DNA of 64,000 nucleotides from Verrucomicrobiota bacterium. Its GTDB lineage: Bacteria; Verrucomicrobiota; Verrucomicrobiae; Limisphaerales; UBA11358. Below are positions 36,603 to 44,503 of the stretch, piece after piece. Made by a program: the position numbers and the translations under genes. The DNA lies in NCBI GenBank assembly GCA_014860005.1, contig JACZKP010000178.1:1-64000 (forward strand), in the 5' to 3' direction. Position 1 is the stretch's first letter; every line of letters begins with the position of its first letter. The notes under the pieces are model-generated. The model was not told where the DNA came from. It made no database searches and saw only the letters and a program-made list of their open reading frames with translations.

Positions 36603-36747
36603 GGCAGCGCGAACCTATTGATGTTTCCCAAAAGTTAGAAACGGACTTGGTTGTTGCCTGATCATTCCGTGTCGTGGAACAGAAAGACCAACCATTCGCG
36701 CCGATGTTTGCCCACAAGCTGGGCGATGTTCCGCACGTTTTCAACAA

Positions 36748-37755
36748 ATGAGCCAGCCAGCCAAAGCGAACCCCGCTCAACCCCACTGCGGCTTGTGTGG
36801 CAAGACGAAGAACCTGATGCAGACCAGTTGCTGCGGGAACTGGATCTGCAACGACCACCACAAATACGTCCTGTTTTCCTACGCGAGGAACAGTTGCGCG
36901 CGCAATCACGACCGTTACACGCTTTGCTCGTTTCACTGTCAGAACGGGCACAAGGGGCATTGGAAGGATTGCAGGAAGTGCCGCAAGTCGTTTCAGACGG
37001 AGATGTATGTCTGGTATGGCACGAACGAATACAACTTCGAGGTGCTGGAGCATCCGCCTCATTACGAGCCCACGCTTTGCGACCGCTGCGGCAAGGTGAT
37101 CAAGTTGGGCACGGATGGACATTCGGTCGGTCCGCGCGGAACGTTGTGCGAGCGCTGCACCCAGTTGGATGATCGTTACGACAGGTTGCCCAAGCTGAAG
37201 CGCCCGGCGGCACAGCACAAACCAAAGGTGGAATTGCCAGCCGACCCAAACCCGGAGGCCATTGAAATCATTTTGAGCGCCAAAGTGCAGGCGCGGTGGC
37301 GCGTCAAACCCGCCGTGCGCGCGAGCGAGCCACCCGCACACTGGCTCGGCCAGTGGCGCGTGGATGTTGCGCAGAAGGCGGATAGGTCGTGGGTGGCTTT
37401 GGTGACGAACGTGGCGACGCTGTTCACGTTTGTTTTCCCGTTGAAGGATTTGGGCCAGCAGGACAATTTTGAGAAATTGTTCCGCCTGCGACTGGATTAT
37501 GCCCTGCTGGATGCGCCAGCGCTGGCGAAGTGGAAGGATGCGCCGCTGGTGCTTGCCCACGGCAACCCGCGCGTGGTCGTCGGTTCAATGAATGGCATAA
37601 AGCGCGAACTGCCGTGGAACACAGATCGCGATGGCTTTCGACAAGTGGATGACGAGGATTGGATCAACGAAACGGTTTTTCTGTCGCTTGAGGAGACTTA
37701 TCCCCGGAAGGCTTTTGCCAAACAACTTGCCGAGGCAAACCGGCATATCTTGTAA
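36748..37755 (+). CDS. Cys-rich metal-binding protein of unknown function, two-domain
   Basis: The 335-residue protein has many Cys/His pairs in the first 130 residues (CGLCGKTKNLMQTSCCGNWI, CARNHDRYTLCSFHC, KDCRKCRKSF, CDRCGKVI, CERC), probably several zinc sites. After a Lys/Pro-rich linker, a second domain (LPADPNPEAIEIILSAKVQA to the end) has no recognised motif except FVFPLKDLGQQDNFEKLFRL, which is typical of small bacterial plasmid- or repair-associated hypothetical proteins. The function is unknown. Its ATG overlaps a short upstream reading frame (...DVPHVFNK) by ATGA. The gene downstream (SEC-C) starts 8 bp later, so they are probably one operon. Confidence 0.65.
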   Translation: MSQPAKANPAQPHCGLCGKTKNLMQTSCCGNWICNDHHKYVLFSYARNSCARNHDRYTLCSFHCQNGHKGHWKDCRKCRKSFQTEMYVWYGTNEYNFEVLEHPPHYEPTLCDRCGKVIKLGTDGHSVGPRGTLCERCTQLDDRYDRLPKLKRPAAQHKPKVELPADPNPEAIEIILSAKVQARWRVKPAVRASEPPAHWLGQWRVDVAQKADRSWVALVTNVATLFTFVFPLKDLGQQDNFEKLFRLRLDYALLDAPALAKWKDAPLVLAHGNPRVVVGSMNGIKRELPWNTDRDGFRQVDDEDWINETVFLSLEETYPRKAFAKQLAEANRHIL

Positions 37756-37762
37756 CTGAACC

Positions 37763-38928
37763 ATGACTGAACCCGACGAGTTCCCGCCCATAACGCTAAA
37801 GACCGATGACCAGGTCGGCGTGTATTTTCTTTGCGACGAAGCCGGCGCGGATGATTTGCGCGATTGTTTGAAAGCCGATGAGGTGAAGTTTTCGTCCAAT
37901 CCAGCCGAAGGGGCACATCTGTTGGTGGACGGCAAGGTGCTGTTTGCTTTTGGCCGGGCGCACCCGCGCGTCGTAACCGAGGTGTTGGAACTCATCGGCG
38001 AGGAAGTGCTGCTGGATCCGGCGGTGGTCATGCCGGAGGACGCCTATTTGCCGCCGGTGAAACAACTGCTGGAATTGGGCCAACCGCATTACGAACAGAA
38101 GCGGGACTATGTCGCGCTCGGGCTTTCAATGAATGACGTGCCCGTATTGATTCGCCTGGCGTCGGATGAGCGGTTGCATGGCGGACCGCCTGAGAGTCCG
38201 GTGGTTTATGCGCCGGTTCACGCGTGGCGGGCCTTGGTGCAATTGCGCGCCGAGGAGGCTATCCCGCCGCTGGTGGAATCGTTCCGGCGCACGGACGACG
38301 CGATGGATGATTGGGTGAGCGAGAATTTGCCAAAGGACCTGGCGGAGTTCGGTGCAGCGGCGCTTGCACCACTGACGGCGTTTCTTGCGGACGCAACCCA
38401 CGGCGATTGGTCGCGCGTGGCAGCGGCAAAGACAATTGGCTTGATAGCGAAGAAGAATCCCGAGTTGCGGGCAGATTGCGTCGCGCGGTTGAGCGCGCAA
38501 CTCGAACGGTTCGCGGAGCAATCGGAGACGCTCAATGCGTTTCTGATTTCGCCGTTGTGGGATTTGAAGGCGGTGGAAGCGCTGCCGGTGATCGAGCGGG
38601 CGTTCGCTTCCGGGCGCGTGGATGAATCCGTCAACGGTGATTTTGAGGACGTGCAGATCGAGTTTGGCTTGAAGACACAGCGCGAACACCCGCGCAAGCC
38701 GAATAGTCTGACGATCATGGGCGAAAAACTTCGCGCCCAGTGGAAGGCGGTGGGAATGCCGTTGCCGGATACAGAGGGCAATTTCCCCGAACCGGATGAA
38801 GATTTGCCTGCGTTGGATATTGAGCCGCCGACAATCGCGCTCCCCTACATCGCGCCGCCGAAGGTCGGACGCAATGATCCGTGCCCGTGTGGTAGCGGGA
38901 AAAATACAAAAAGTGTTGCGGAGGATAA
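37763..38928 (+). CDS. HEAT-like/DUF1186-type protein with C-terminal SEC-C motif, frameshifted at the end
   Basis: The helical-repeat protein resembles DUF1186-type proteins (YAPVHAWRALVQLRAEEAIP, GDWSRVAAAKTIGLIAKKNP) and ends in a SEC-C zinc motif, VGRNDPCPCGSGK. The normal continuation KYKKCCGG with stop lies in the +1 frame: adding one A to the five-A run at 38900-38904 restores KKYKKCCGG and a TAA at 38926-38928. In the uncorrected frame translation would run out of frame into the next gene to 39148. I annotate the corrected end. This is either a sequencing or assembly slip in a homopolymer or a fresh mutation. It is in an operon with the flanking genes. Confidence 0.7.
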
Positions 38929-38934
38929 ATCATC

Positions 38935-39651
38935 ATGCCCGAGTCGCGTTCGGAAAACGAGGATGTTGCGCCCGCCAAGTCCAGCGACCTCGTGGTCTTC
39001 ATGGTCCGCCGCGAAACAAAGTGCGCCGAGTGCGGGTGCGAGTTGTTTGACGGCAGTCTGCTGCGCCTGGAGCACGACCGCCCGTTGTGCCTGGACTGCG
39101 CGGACCTTGGGCATCTGGAATTTCTCACGTCCGGCAACACCGCACTGACGCGGCGGGCCACGAAACATTCGCCCTTGCGCGCCGTGGTGGTGCAATGGGC
39201 GCGGGCGCGAAAGCGTTATGAGCGGCAGGGAATTCTCGTCACACCGGAAGCCATTGAGCAAGCGGAAGCCGAATGTCTCGCGGATGACGAACGCCGCGCC
39301 CGGCAGCGCGAGCGCGCGGCGGAACGACGGCAAGTGGAGGATCAGGCCTACGAGGCCGCCACGGCGGAAAAGCTGAAGGAATTGTTTCCGGGTTGCCCGG
39401 CGAACGAAGCTGCGCGCATCGCCGCGTGGACCTGCCGAAAACATTCCGGGCGCGTCGGGCGCTCGGCGGCAGCGAAGGAGTTCGATCCGCCAGCGCTGAA
39501 ATTGGCGGTCATCGCGCACATCCGGCACGAGCACACGCGCTATGATGAGTTGCTGATGAAATCCGGGAACCGGCAGTTGGCCCGCGCCGAGGTGCGCCCA
39601 AAAATTGAAGAGATGCTTGGCCGGTGGGAGTCGCCAGCGACCCCGGGTTAA
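38935..39651 (+). CDS. DUF2293 family protein
   Basis: The 238-residue cytoplasmic protein has an N-terminal Cys-pair ribbon (CAECGCELF...CLDCADLGHLEF, about residues 31-62). An Arg/Glu-rich helix (ERQGILVTPEAIEQAEAECL...RQRERAAERR) is followed by the DUF2293 segment KLKELFPGCPANEAARIAAW and HTRYDELLMKSGNRQLARAEVRPKI. No function is known. It begins 6 bp after the corrected stop of the SEC-C gene and converges with the next gene, overlapping it by 4 bp. Confidence 0.75.
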   Translation: MPESRSENEDVAPAKSSDLVVFMVRRETKCAECGCELFDGSLLRLEHDRPLCLDCADLGHLEFLTSGNTALTRRATKHSPLRAVVVQWARARKRYERQGILVTPEAIEQAEAECLADDERRARQRERAAERRQVEDQAYEAATAEKLKELFPGCPANEAARIAAWTCRKHSGRVGRSAAAKEFDPPALKLAVIAHIRHEHTRYDELLMKSGNRQLARAEVRPKIEEMLGRWESPATPG

Positions 39652-40253
39652 AACTCCGAGTTCGGCAACAACCGGTCGCGGTCATAGGGCGGCTGCTCCT
39701 TCGGCGGCATTTCAAAGTCGGGGAAATCCTGCGCCCAACGGGTGCGATCCTCGTCGTCCGAGTAATAGCGCATGGAAAGAATGAGGTCTTCCTCGCTGCA
39801 AGCGCCGAGCACGTCGAGGTGGCAGTTGCCGAACGGCAGACCGAAGCCCATCAGTTCCTCACGCAGGGCGTCGGTCACGAGCCAGGTGTAAAGCTCACGG
39901 TCGCTCAGGTGATCGGTGCAGTGCAGAAACAGGCGACGATTCGCGAGTTCGCGGATGAGTTCCCAAAGTTTAGCCGTGAGCGCGGCGTCATCGAGTTTAT
40001 CGGGCGGCGGCAAGTCGAAGCCGGCTTTGATCAACACAGCAAGCGGAGCGATGAAGCCGTGGGTTTCGAGCGCGAGCACGTTTTCCAGAAACGCTTCTTC
40101 AGTTTTGCTGCCACACTCGGCAACTTTACCGCTGAACATTTCACCACCGGCGACTTCATCAATTTCGCGGCGGAGTTTCTCAATGCGGATTTCACGATCC
40201 ACGCCTTCAAGGCCGAGCGGATCGTTGTCTGGTGGTTCGGGCGGATTGAGCAT
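39648..40253 (-). CDS. Hypothetical protein (acidic, cytoplasmic)
   Basis: The 201-residue acidic protein begins MLNPPEPPDNDPLGLEGVDR. A central segment reads LANRRLFLHCTDHLSDRELYTWL, followed by ALREELMGFGLPFGNCHLDVLGACSEEDLILSMRYYSDDEDR. Similar proteins occur as hypotheticals in Planctomycetota and Verrucomicrobiota; no domain function is known. Its 3' end overlaps the DUF2293 gene by 4 bp on the opposite strand. Confidence 0.65.
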   Translation of the reverse strand: MLNPPEPPDNDPLGLEGVDREIRIEKLRREIDEVAGGEMFSGKVAECGSKTEEAFLENVLALETHGFIAPLAVLIKAGFDLPPPDKLDDAALTAKLWELIRELANRRLFLHCTDHLSDRELYTWLVTDALREELMGFGLPFGNCHLDVLGACSEEDLILSMRYYSDDEDRTRWAQDFPDFEMPPKEQPPYDRDRLLPNSEF

Positions 40254-40385
40254 GGGGACACACTATCCAAAGGCTTTGAATGTGGCAGCAATGAAAAATG
40301 CACAACGAAAAATGAATGAGTGGTTCAGTTTTGCGCGGCAAAACCGGAGATTGATCTGTAGCGCGGCTGTCTTGTAGCTTGCCGC

Positions 40386-40868
40386 ATCAAAATCCAAATC
40401 CGCCAGGCCCGTTTGTCCGATGCCGCTGTCATCGCAGAGTTCAACCTGCGTCTGGCTCGGGAGACTGAACAGTTGCAGCTTGATCCGGAGGTGGTGCGGC
40501 AGGGCGTCGCCACCGTGCTGCGCGACGAGAACAAAGGAACCTACTACGTGGCGGAATTGGACGACAGAATCGTCGGTCAGCTCATGATCACCTACGAATG
40601 GAGTGACTGGCGCAACGGCAACCTGTGGTGGATCCAGAGCGTCTTCGTGAAGGAGGAATTCCGCGGCCGGGGCGTGTTCCGCGCGTTGTTTGAACAGTTG
40701 CAGAACCTGGCCCGCTCCCGCAATGGCGTCGCCGGCCTGCGGCTCTATATGCACGCTGACAACGAGACAGCCCGTCAAACTTACGAGCGACTGGGCATGA
40801 CACATTCGGATTATGAGGTGTTCGAACTGGACTTCGTTCTGGACCGGAAGAGAGAGACGCAAGCATGA
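40386..40868 (+). CDS. GNAT family N-acetyltransferase, start codon unclear
   Basis: The GNAT core is clear: YYVAELDDRIVGQLMITYEW, then WWIQSVFVKEEFRGRGVFRALFEQLQNLA with the acetyl-CoA loop RGRGVF, and GLRLYMHADNETARQTYERLGM. Family alignment expects an N-terminal KIQIRQARLSDAAVIAEFN, and this is encoded here, but the first codon of that stretch (40386) is ATC and no ATG, GTG or TTG lies between the upstream stop (40359) and the TTG at 40413. Translation may start at ATC or at that TTG, which would remove the first strand. The stop overlaps the next gene's ATG (ATGA). Confidence 0.75.
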   Translation: MKIQIRQARLSDAAVIAEFNLRLARETEQLQLDPEVVRQGVATVLRDENKGTYYVAELDDRIVGQLMITYEWSDWRNGNLWWIQSVFVKEEFRGRGVFRALFEQLQNLARSRNGVAGLRLYMHADNETARQTYERLGMTHSDYEVFELDFVLDRKRETQA

Positions 40869-42193
40869 GAAAATCGCTGATCTGTGTCACCGTGTTGTGG
40901 ATGGCGGCCTGCGTTCACGCGCAAACGCCGCGCTCCGTTCGTGAAGCAGTTCGCGAGCGCGTCAACGCCGAGTATCCCGCCCTGTTCGAGCTGTACCAAC
41001 ACTTTCATGCGAACCCCGAACTCTCATTTCAAGAGGAGAAGACGGCCGCCCGCCTCGCCGCTGAACTCCGCCACAGCGGTTACGAGGTCACCACCGGCGT
41101 TGGGGGACACGGCGTGGTGACAGTGCTGAAGAACGGTGACGGGCCGACTGTGTTGGTGCGTTGCGATCTCGACGGCCTGCCGGTGAAGGAACAAACCGGC
41201 CTGCCCTATGCCAGCACGGTTGTCGCCAAGGACGATTCGGGCCGCGAGGTGCCCGTGATGCACGCCTGCGGACATGACGTTCACATGACGTGTCTCGTTG
41301 GCGTGGCTCGCGTGCTCAAGGAACTCCAGGCGCACTGGCGCGGCACGCTGGTGTTGATCGGCCAGCCGGCCGAGGAGCGCGGCGGCGGCGCGCAAAAGAT
41401 GATCGCGGACGGCTTGTTCACGCGTTTTCCCAAGCCGGATTACTGCCTCGCGTTGCACGATAATTCCAGCCTGCTGGCCGGCGCCATCGGGTACACGGAA
41501 GGTTATGCAATGGCCAATGTGGATTCGGTGGACATCACCGTGCGCGGCGTGGGCGGACATGGTGCGTATCCGCACGCGGCGAAAGACCCCATCGTGCTCG
41601 CGTCACAAATCGTTCTCGCCCTGCAAACCATCGTCAGCCGTGAAATCGCGCCCGGCGAACCGGCGGTGGTGACGGTTGGTTCCATTCACGGCGGAACGAA
41701 GCACAACATCATCCCGGACGAAGTTCACCTGCAACTTACGCTGCGTTCCTACACGGAAGAGGTGCGGCAACAAACCATCGCGGCCATCCGCCGCATCACG
41801 CGCGGCCTGGCCCTGGCGGCCGGCCTGCCGGAAGACCGCCTGCCGATTGTGAAGCTCGGCGATGATTTCACGCCGGCAACCTATAATGATTCGGACCTGA
41901 CCCTCCGTCTGGCCGGAGTTTTCAAATCGTGGTTTGGCCGCGAGATGGTGGTCCGCCGCAAACCCGTCATGGGCGGCGAGGATTTTTCCGAGTATGGTCG
42001 CACGGAACACAAGATCCCGATCTGCATGTTTACCATCGGCGCGGTGAGTTCCGAGGCCATGATGGAAAGCGCACGCACCGGGGAGACGCTGCCATCATTG
42101 CACTCGCCGGTTTTCGCGCCCGCCCCCGAACCCACCATCAAGACCGGCGTCATGGCCATGACGGCAGCGGTGCTGGAATTGATGGGAAGGTAA
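40865..42193 (+). CDS. Exported M20-family amidohydrolase/carboxypeptidase
   Basis: The 442-residue protein has a signal peptide (MRKSLICVTVLWMAACVHAQ). The M20D metallo-amidohydrolase blocks are HANPELSFQEEKTA, VLVRCDLDGLPVKEQTGLPY, VMHACGHDVHMTCLVGVARV (metal-binding Cys/His), PAEERGGGAQKM (Glu pair), GRGVGGHG-like GVGGHGAYPH and PVMGGEDFSEY. The family hydrolyses N-acyl amino acids such as hippurate or N-acetyl-amino acids. The signal peptide suggests a periplasmic enzyme. It overlaps the upstream GNAT gene by 4 nt. Confidence 0.92.
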   Translation: MRKSLICVTVLWMAACVHAQTPRSVREAVRERVNAEYPALFELYQHFHANPELSFQEEKTAARLAAELRHSGYEVTTGVGGHGVVTVLKNGDGPTVLVRCDLDGLPVKEQTGLPYASTVVAKDDSGREVPVMHACGHDVHMTCLVGVARVLKELQAHWRGTLVLIGQPAEERGGGAQKMIADGLFTRFPKPDYCLALHDNSSLLAGAIGYTEGYAMANVDSVDITVRGVGGHGAYPHAAKDPIVLASQIVLALQTIVSREIAPGEPAVVTVGSIHGGTKHNIIPDEVHLQLTLRSYTEEVRQQTIAAIRRITRGLALAAGLPEDRLPIVKLGDDFTPATYNDSDLTLRLAGVFKSWFGREMVVRRKPVMGGEDFSEYGRTEHKIPICMFTIGAVSSEAMMESARTGETLPSLHSPVFAPAPEPTIKTGVMAMTAAVLELMGR

Positions 42194-42286
42194 ATGTCTG
42201 ATCCCTTGCCCCGTCCGCCGCGTCAACCGATGAACCGTTCACCCAGCGCTTCGCGGAGTTCAATGTAATCGGCGAAAGGTGAGAGG

Positions 42287-42397
42287 TAATGCCTCAGTGG
42301 AATCGGACGGAGCGCCGAATTGTAGTCGGCTTCGCACGAGCGGACGCGAAAAGCCGACTGCAAGTCGGCGCTCCGCCGGGGTTGAGTGAGGCATTAC
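42287..42397. mobile_element. MITE-like hairpin element with 9-bp direct repeats
   Basis: The 111-bp element has terminal inverted repeats TAATGCCTCA/TGAGGCATTA and a long internal dyad (GGAGCGCCGAxTTGxAGTCGGCTT pairing with AAGCCGACTGCAAGTCGGCG). It is flanked on both sides by the identical 9-mer GGTGAGAGG (42278-42286 and 42398-42406), as expected for a target-site duplication. There is no ORF inside. It lies in the gap after the amidohydrolase gene. Confidence 0.75.
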
Positions 42398-42884
42398 GGT
42401 GAGAGGGATTTTCGCTGTTGCTTCCGAAAGGCCAGGCGGAATAGGCTGGGCACGCTCCGAAGTGGGGCTGACTACCATGAATCCCGCCCACGCGCTCGAA
42501 AAGGTGACTGCGGTGTTCTGCTGGGTGACTTCGTTATGCCTGAGCGTTCAGGTTGCCGCGGCCACAGCAGACAACAGTCCTCAACTCCCAACCGCCAGCC
42601 CTCGACTCGTTCCAGAGCAACTGAGGGAATCTTCAGCAGTATTCGTTGAGAACAATCGCCAACGGGCGGATTGGCGCAGTCAAGTTGCAGCGACCGCGGC
42701 GGAGTACCAGGGCGACGGGTTGGCGGTCACCGCAACCACGGAAGGCGCGCGGCTGCGTTGCGTCTTTCAAAAGCTCGAAGGCGAGGCAACGAGCGAAGGG
42801 CTGTGGCTCACCTCCACCGTGCCCGGCCAACCCAACGACCGCTTTCGTGTGGTGGCCGTGGCAATCGGGCGGACGGGCGAAGCG

Positions 42885-42976
42885 TTTGGAGTCCCGGCTT
42901 CAGCCGGAGGGAGTTCCGAACCATTCCAACGCTCCGGATCGATCGCCGCGGAACCGGCTAAAGCCGGGACTCCAAA
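42885..42976. repeat. Inverted repeat inserted in frame (16-bp perfect arms)
   Basis: TTTGGAGTCCCGGCTT and AAGCCGGGACTCCAAA are perfect arms 60 bp apart, with a further dyad CAGCCGG/CCGGCT inside. It translates as FGVPASAGGSSEPFQRSGSI through AEPAKAGTPN within the surrounding frame. Confidence 0.8.
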
Positions 42977-43108
42977 CCACCTGCTTCCATACGCCGGCAC
43001 GCCGTCCATTGACGCCCAGACCGTGCGCTTCATCCGGCCGGGGCTGGTGGAGGAATACACCGTGAGCATGGACGGCGTGCGGCAGGATTTTGTGGTGTTG
43101 GAGAAACC

Positions 43109-43172
43109 GCCCCTCACCCTATCCCTCTCCCCATCGGATGGGGAGAGGGTGGCCGACAGGCCGGGTGAGGGG
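43109..43172. repeat. Inverted repeat of the CCCTCTCCCC type, in frame
   Basis: CCCTCTCCCCATC and GATGGGGAGAGGG form a 13-bp stem, extended by outer CCCCTCACCC/GGGTGAGGGG. This is a very widespread bacterial intergenic repeat. Here it lies inside the reading frame as LTLSLSPSDGERVADRPGEG. Confidence 0.8.
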
Positions 43173-43234
43173 GAATTGCGTCTCGAACTGGCGGTTAGCG
43201 GTGCGCGGGTGGAATCAATGGCCGGTGGTGTTCA

Positions 43235-43296
43235 CCCCGTGAGGTACGCCGGACAAGCGGTGGACCATGAACGAGGCAATATGTTGTCTCACGGGG
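43235..43296. repeat. Inverted repeat CCCCGTGAG...CTCACGGGG
   Basis: The 9-bp arms are perfect. The right end (TCTCACGGGGCAAG) is identical to that of the palindromes in moeB copies B, C and D, so they are probably one repeat family, again inside a coding frame. Confidence 0.6.
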
Positions 43297-43863
43297 CAAG
43301 ACTGGTGCTGGAAAAATCCGGGCGCAAAATCGCTTACTCGCGCTTGCGCGTGACGGATGCCACGGGCAAGGAACTGAGCGCGCGGATGGAGGTGCTCGAG
43401 GACGGAGCGCGGCGTTCACGCCGCTGCGATGTGGAAAGTGCTGCAGGCGCTGAAGCTAATTTGGATGCGCTGGAAATGAGCGCGGTGAAGCGGCCTGAAG
43501 GCCGCGCTCCAATGCCCATTCGGATTGACCCGACTTTCAGCGATGTCAATTGGAGCGCGCTCGGCTCGGGGATGGATTACTCTGTGTATGCGCTGACGCT
43601 GTCGGGCAGCGACCTGCCCGGCACGAACAACTTCTGGCGCGTTCGCTCGGTGCCATGAGGCCACTGAATACTCTGGCCTCCGGTAGCAGTCACCCGGATT
43701 CGAGTATAGGCAGCCCGGCAAGCTCGACGCTGGCGCGGTTTTGCCAGACAGCCGACCTGCGCCCCTCAGGCAAGGACCATTGATCCTGGAGAATACATTT
43801 TCACCACGAAACACCCGAAATGACACGAAACGCGGACGGAACATCGCCAGCAGCCCCTTTCGA

Positions 43864-43984
43864 TGAACCCCCCGTGGCTGCGACGCCTCGTCGCAGCCGG
43901 GTGGAGGCGACGCCCCGTCGCCCTTCTCCCGCAGCGAAGGCGTTGCGGCTACCGCGTGCGACGGAGCGTCGCAGCCACGGTTCA
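43864..43984. repeat. Large inverted repeat with 14-bp perfect arms
   Basis: CGTGGCTGCGACGC (43872-43885) and GCGTCGCAGCCACG (43966-43979) pair, extended by TGAACC and GGTTCA. It sits in the gene-free stretch 43659-44242, which otherwise holds only repeats; I see no gene there. No other function is visible. Confidence 0.7.
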
Positions 43985-44110
43985 TGGTCATGATGCGCGT
44001 GCATTGTTGGAAGTCGAAGCTCCCCTCTGAACCGGAGCGCGACTGTGTCGCAGACCAGCCGCAGCGAATTCCGTCTGCTGCCGCTGGTGCTTCGTACACA
44101 GCCGCGCTCC
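43981..44110. repeat. REP-like dyad element, copy 1
   Basis: GGAGCGCGACTGTGTCG near 44034-44050 and TACACAGCCGCGCTCC ending at 44110 form a long imperfect hairpin around CAGCCGCAGCG / CTGCTGCCGCTGG. It is preceded by a TTCATGGTC stretch that is also similar to the second copy at 62214-62354. Confidence 0.65.
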
Positions 44111-44242
44111 AAAGCCGGTCAACTGCTCCGCTGCCCTCCAGACCGCCTTGCGCCCGGTCCTTTCGCGAAGGTTTCGTGGCGGTTTATGTGGTCAAATCCA
44201 GGCTTGACCCCGGTTTGCCATCCCGATAATTTCGCGCCCGCA

Positions 44243-44366
44243 ATGTTTGGCAATACCCGACAAGTAGCTCTGGCAGTCGTCGTATCCGGCGACGCCGCTG
44301 GCTCTTGTCGAGGTTGAAACCAGTTTAGACAAGAACCCACGGCTGGAAACGGTCGTGGGTTTTTTA
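44243..44366 (+). promoter_or_regulatory. Candidate transcription attenuator of ilvB with Val/Leu leader peptide
   Basis: A 24-codon ORF (44243-44317) encodes MFGNTRQVALAVVVSGDAAG then SCRG, with GTA, CTG and GTC-GTC-GTA codons. It is followed by a stem TCTTGTC (44303-44309)/GACAAGA (44328-44334), and then by a terminator hairpin. The order leader peptide, alternative stem, terminator, branched-chain biosynthetic gene matches ribosome-mediated attenuation. No good ribosome-binding site precedes the leader ATG, so this is a hypothesis. Confidence 0.4.
44334..44366 (+). terminator. Rho-independent terminator upstream of ilvB
   Basis: AACCCACG and CGTGGGTT form a stem around a 12-nt loop, followed by TTTTTATTT. 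It lies about 140 bp before the ilvB start, where no gene precedes it on this strand other than the short leader, so it probably acts as an attenuator. Confidence 0.75.
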
Positions 44367-44503
44367 TTTGAACCGCGCCCGCCGGCCACCAAAGAAGAAA
44401 GTGAGTGATTGAGATTAAGATAAAGCGTAAGATTAAGACCGAAGCTGCGGCAAAAACTCCGCACTCAACTCTTAATCATAAACTTGGTCTTAGTCTTCCT
44501 GTT

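Larger units (their letters stand above)
42477..43658 (+). pseudogene. Truncated surface-protein gene containing several in-frame palindromes
   Basis: The frame from ATG 42477 begins with a signal peptide (VTAVFCWVTSLCLSVQVAAA) and continues for 393 residues. The end, SDVNWSALGSGMDYSVYALTLSGSDL, is the first repeat of a large Verrucomicrobiota family of secreted proteins that normally continues with many propeller-like repeats, but here it stops after NNFWRVRSVP. The frame is interrupted in phase by at least four inverted-repeat elements (42885-42976, about 43109-43172, 43235-43296, 43479-43510). The gene is therefore truncated and probably non-functional, although no stop breaks the remaining frame. 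Confidence 0.6.

Noticed and set aside
43109..44110. Possible CRISPR-like repetition in the repeat-rich stretch
   Set aside because: Repeats are single dyads of different sequence, not regularly spaced direct repeats with spacers, and no cas genes are present.
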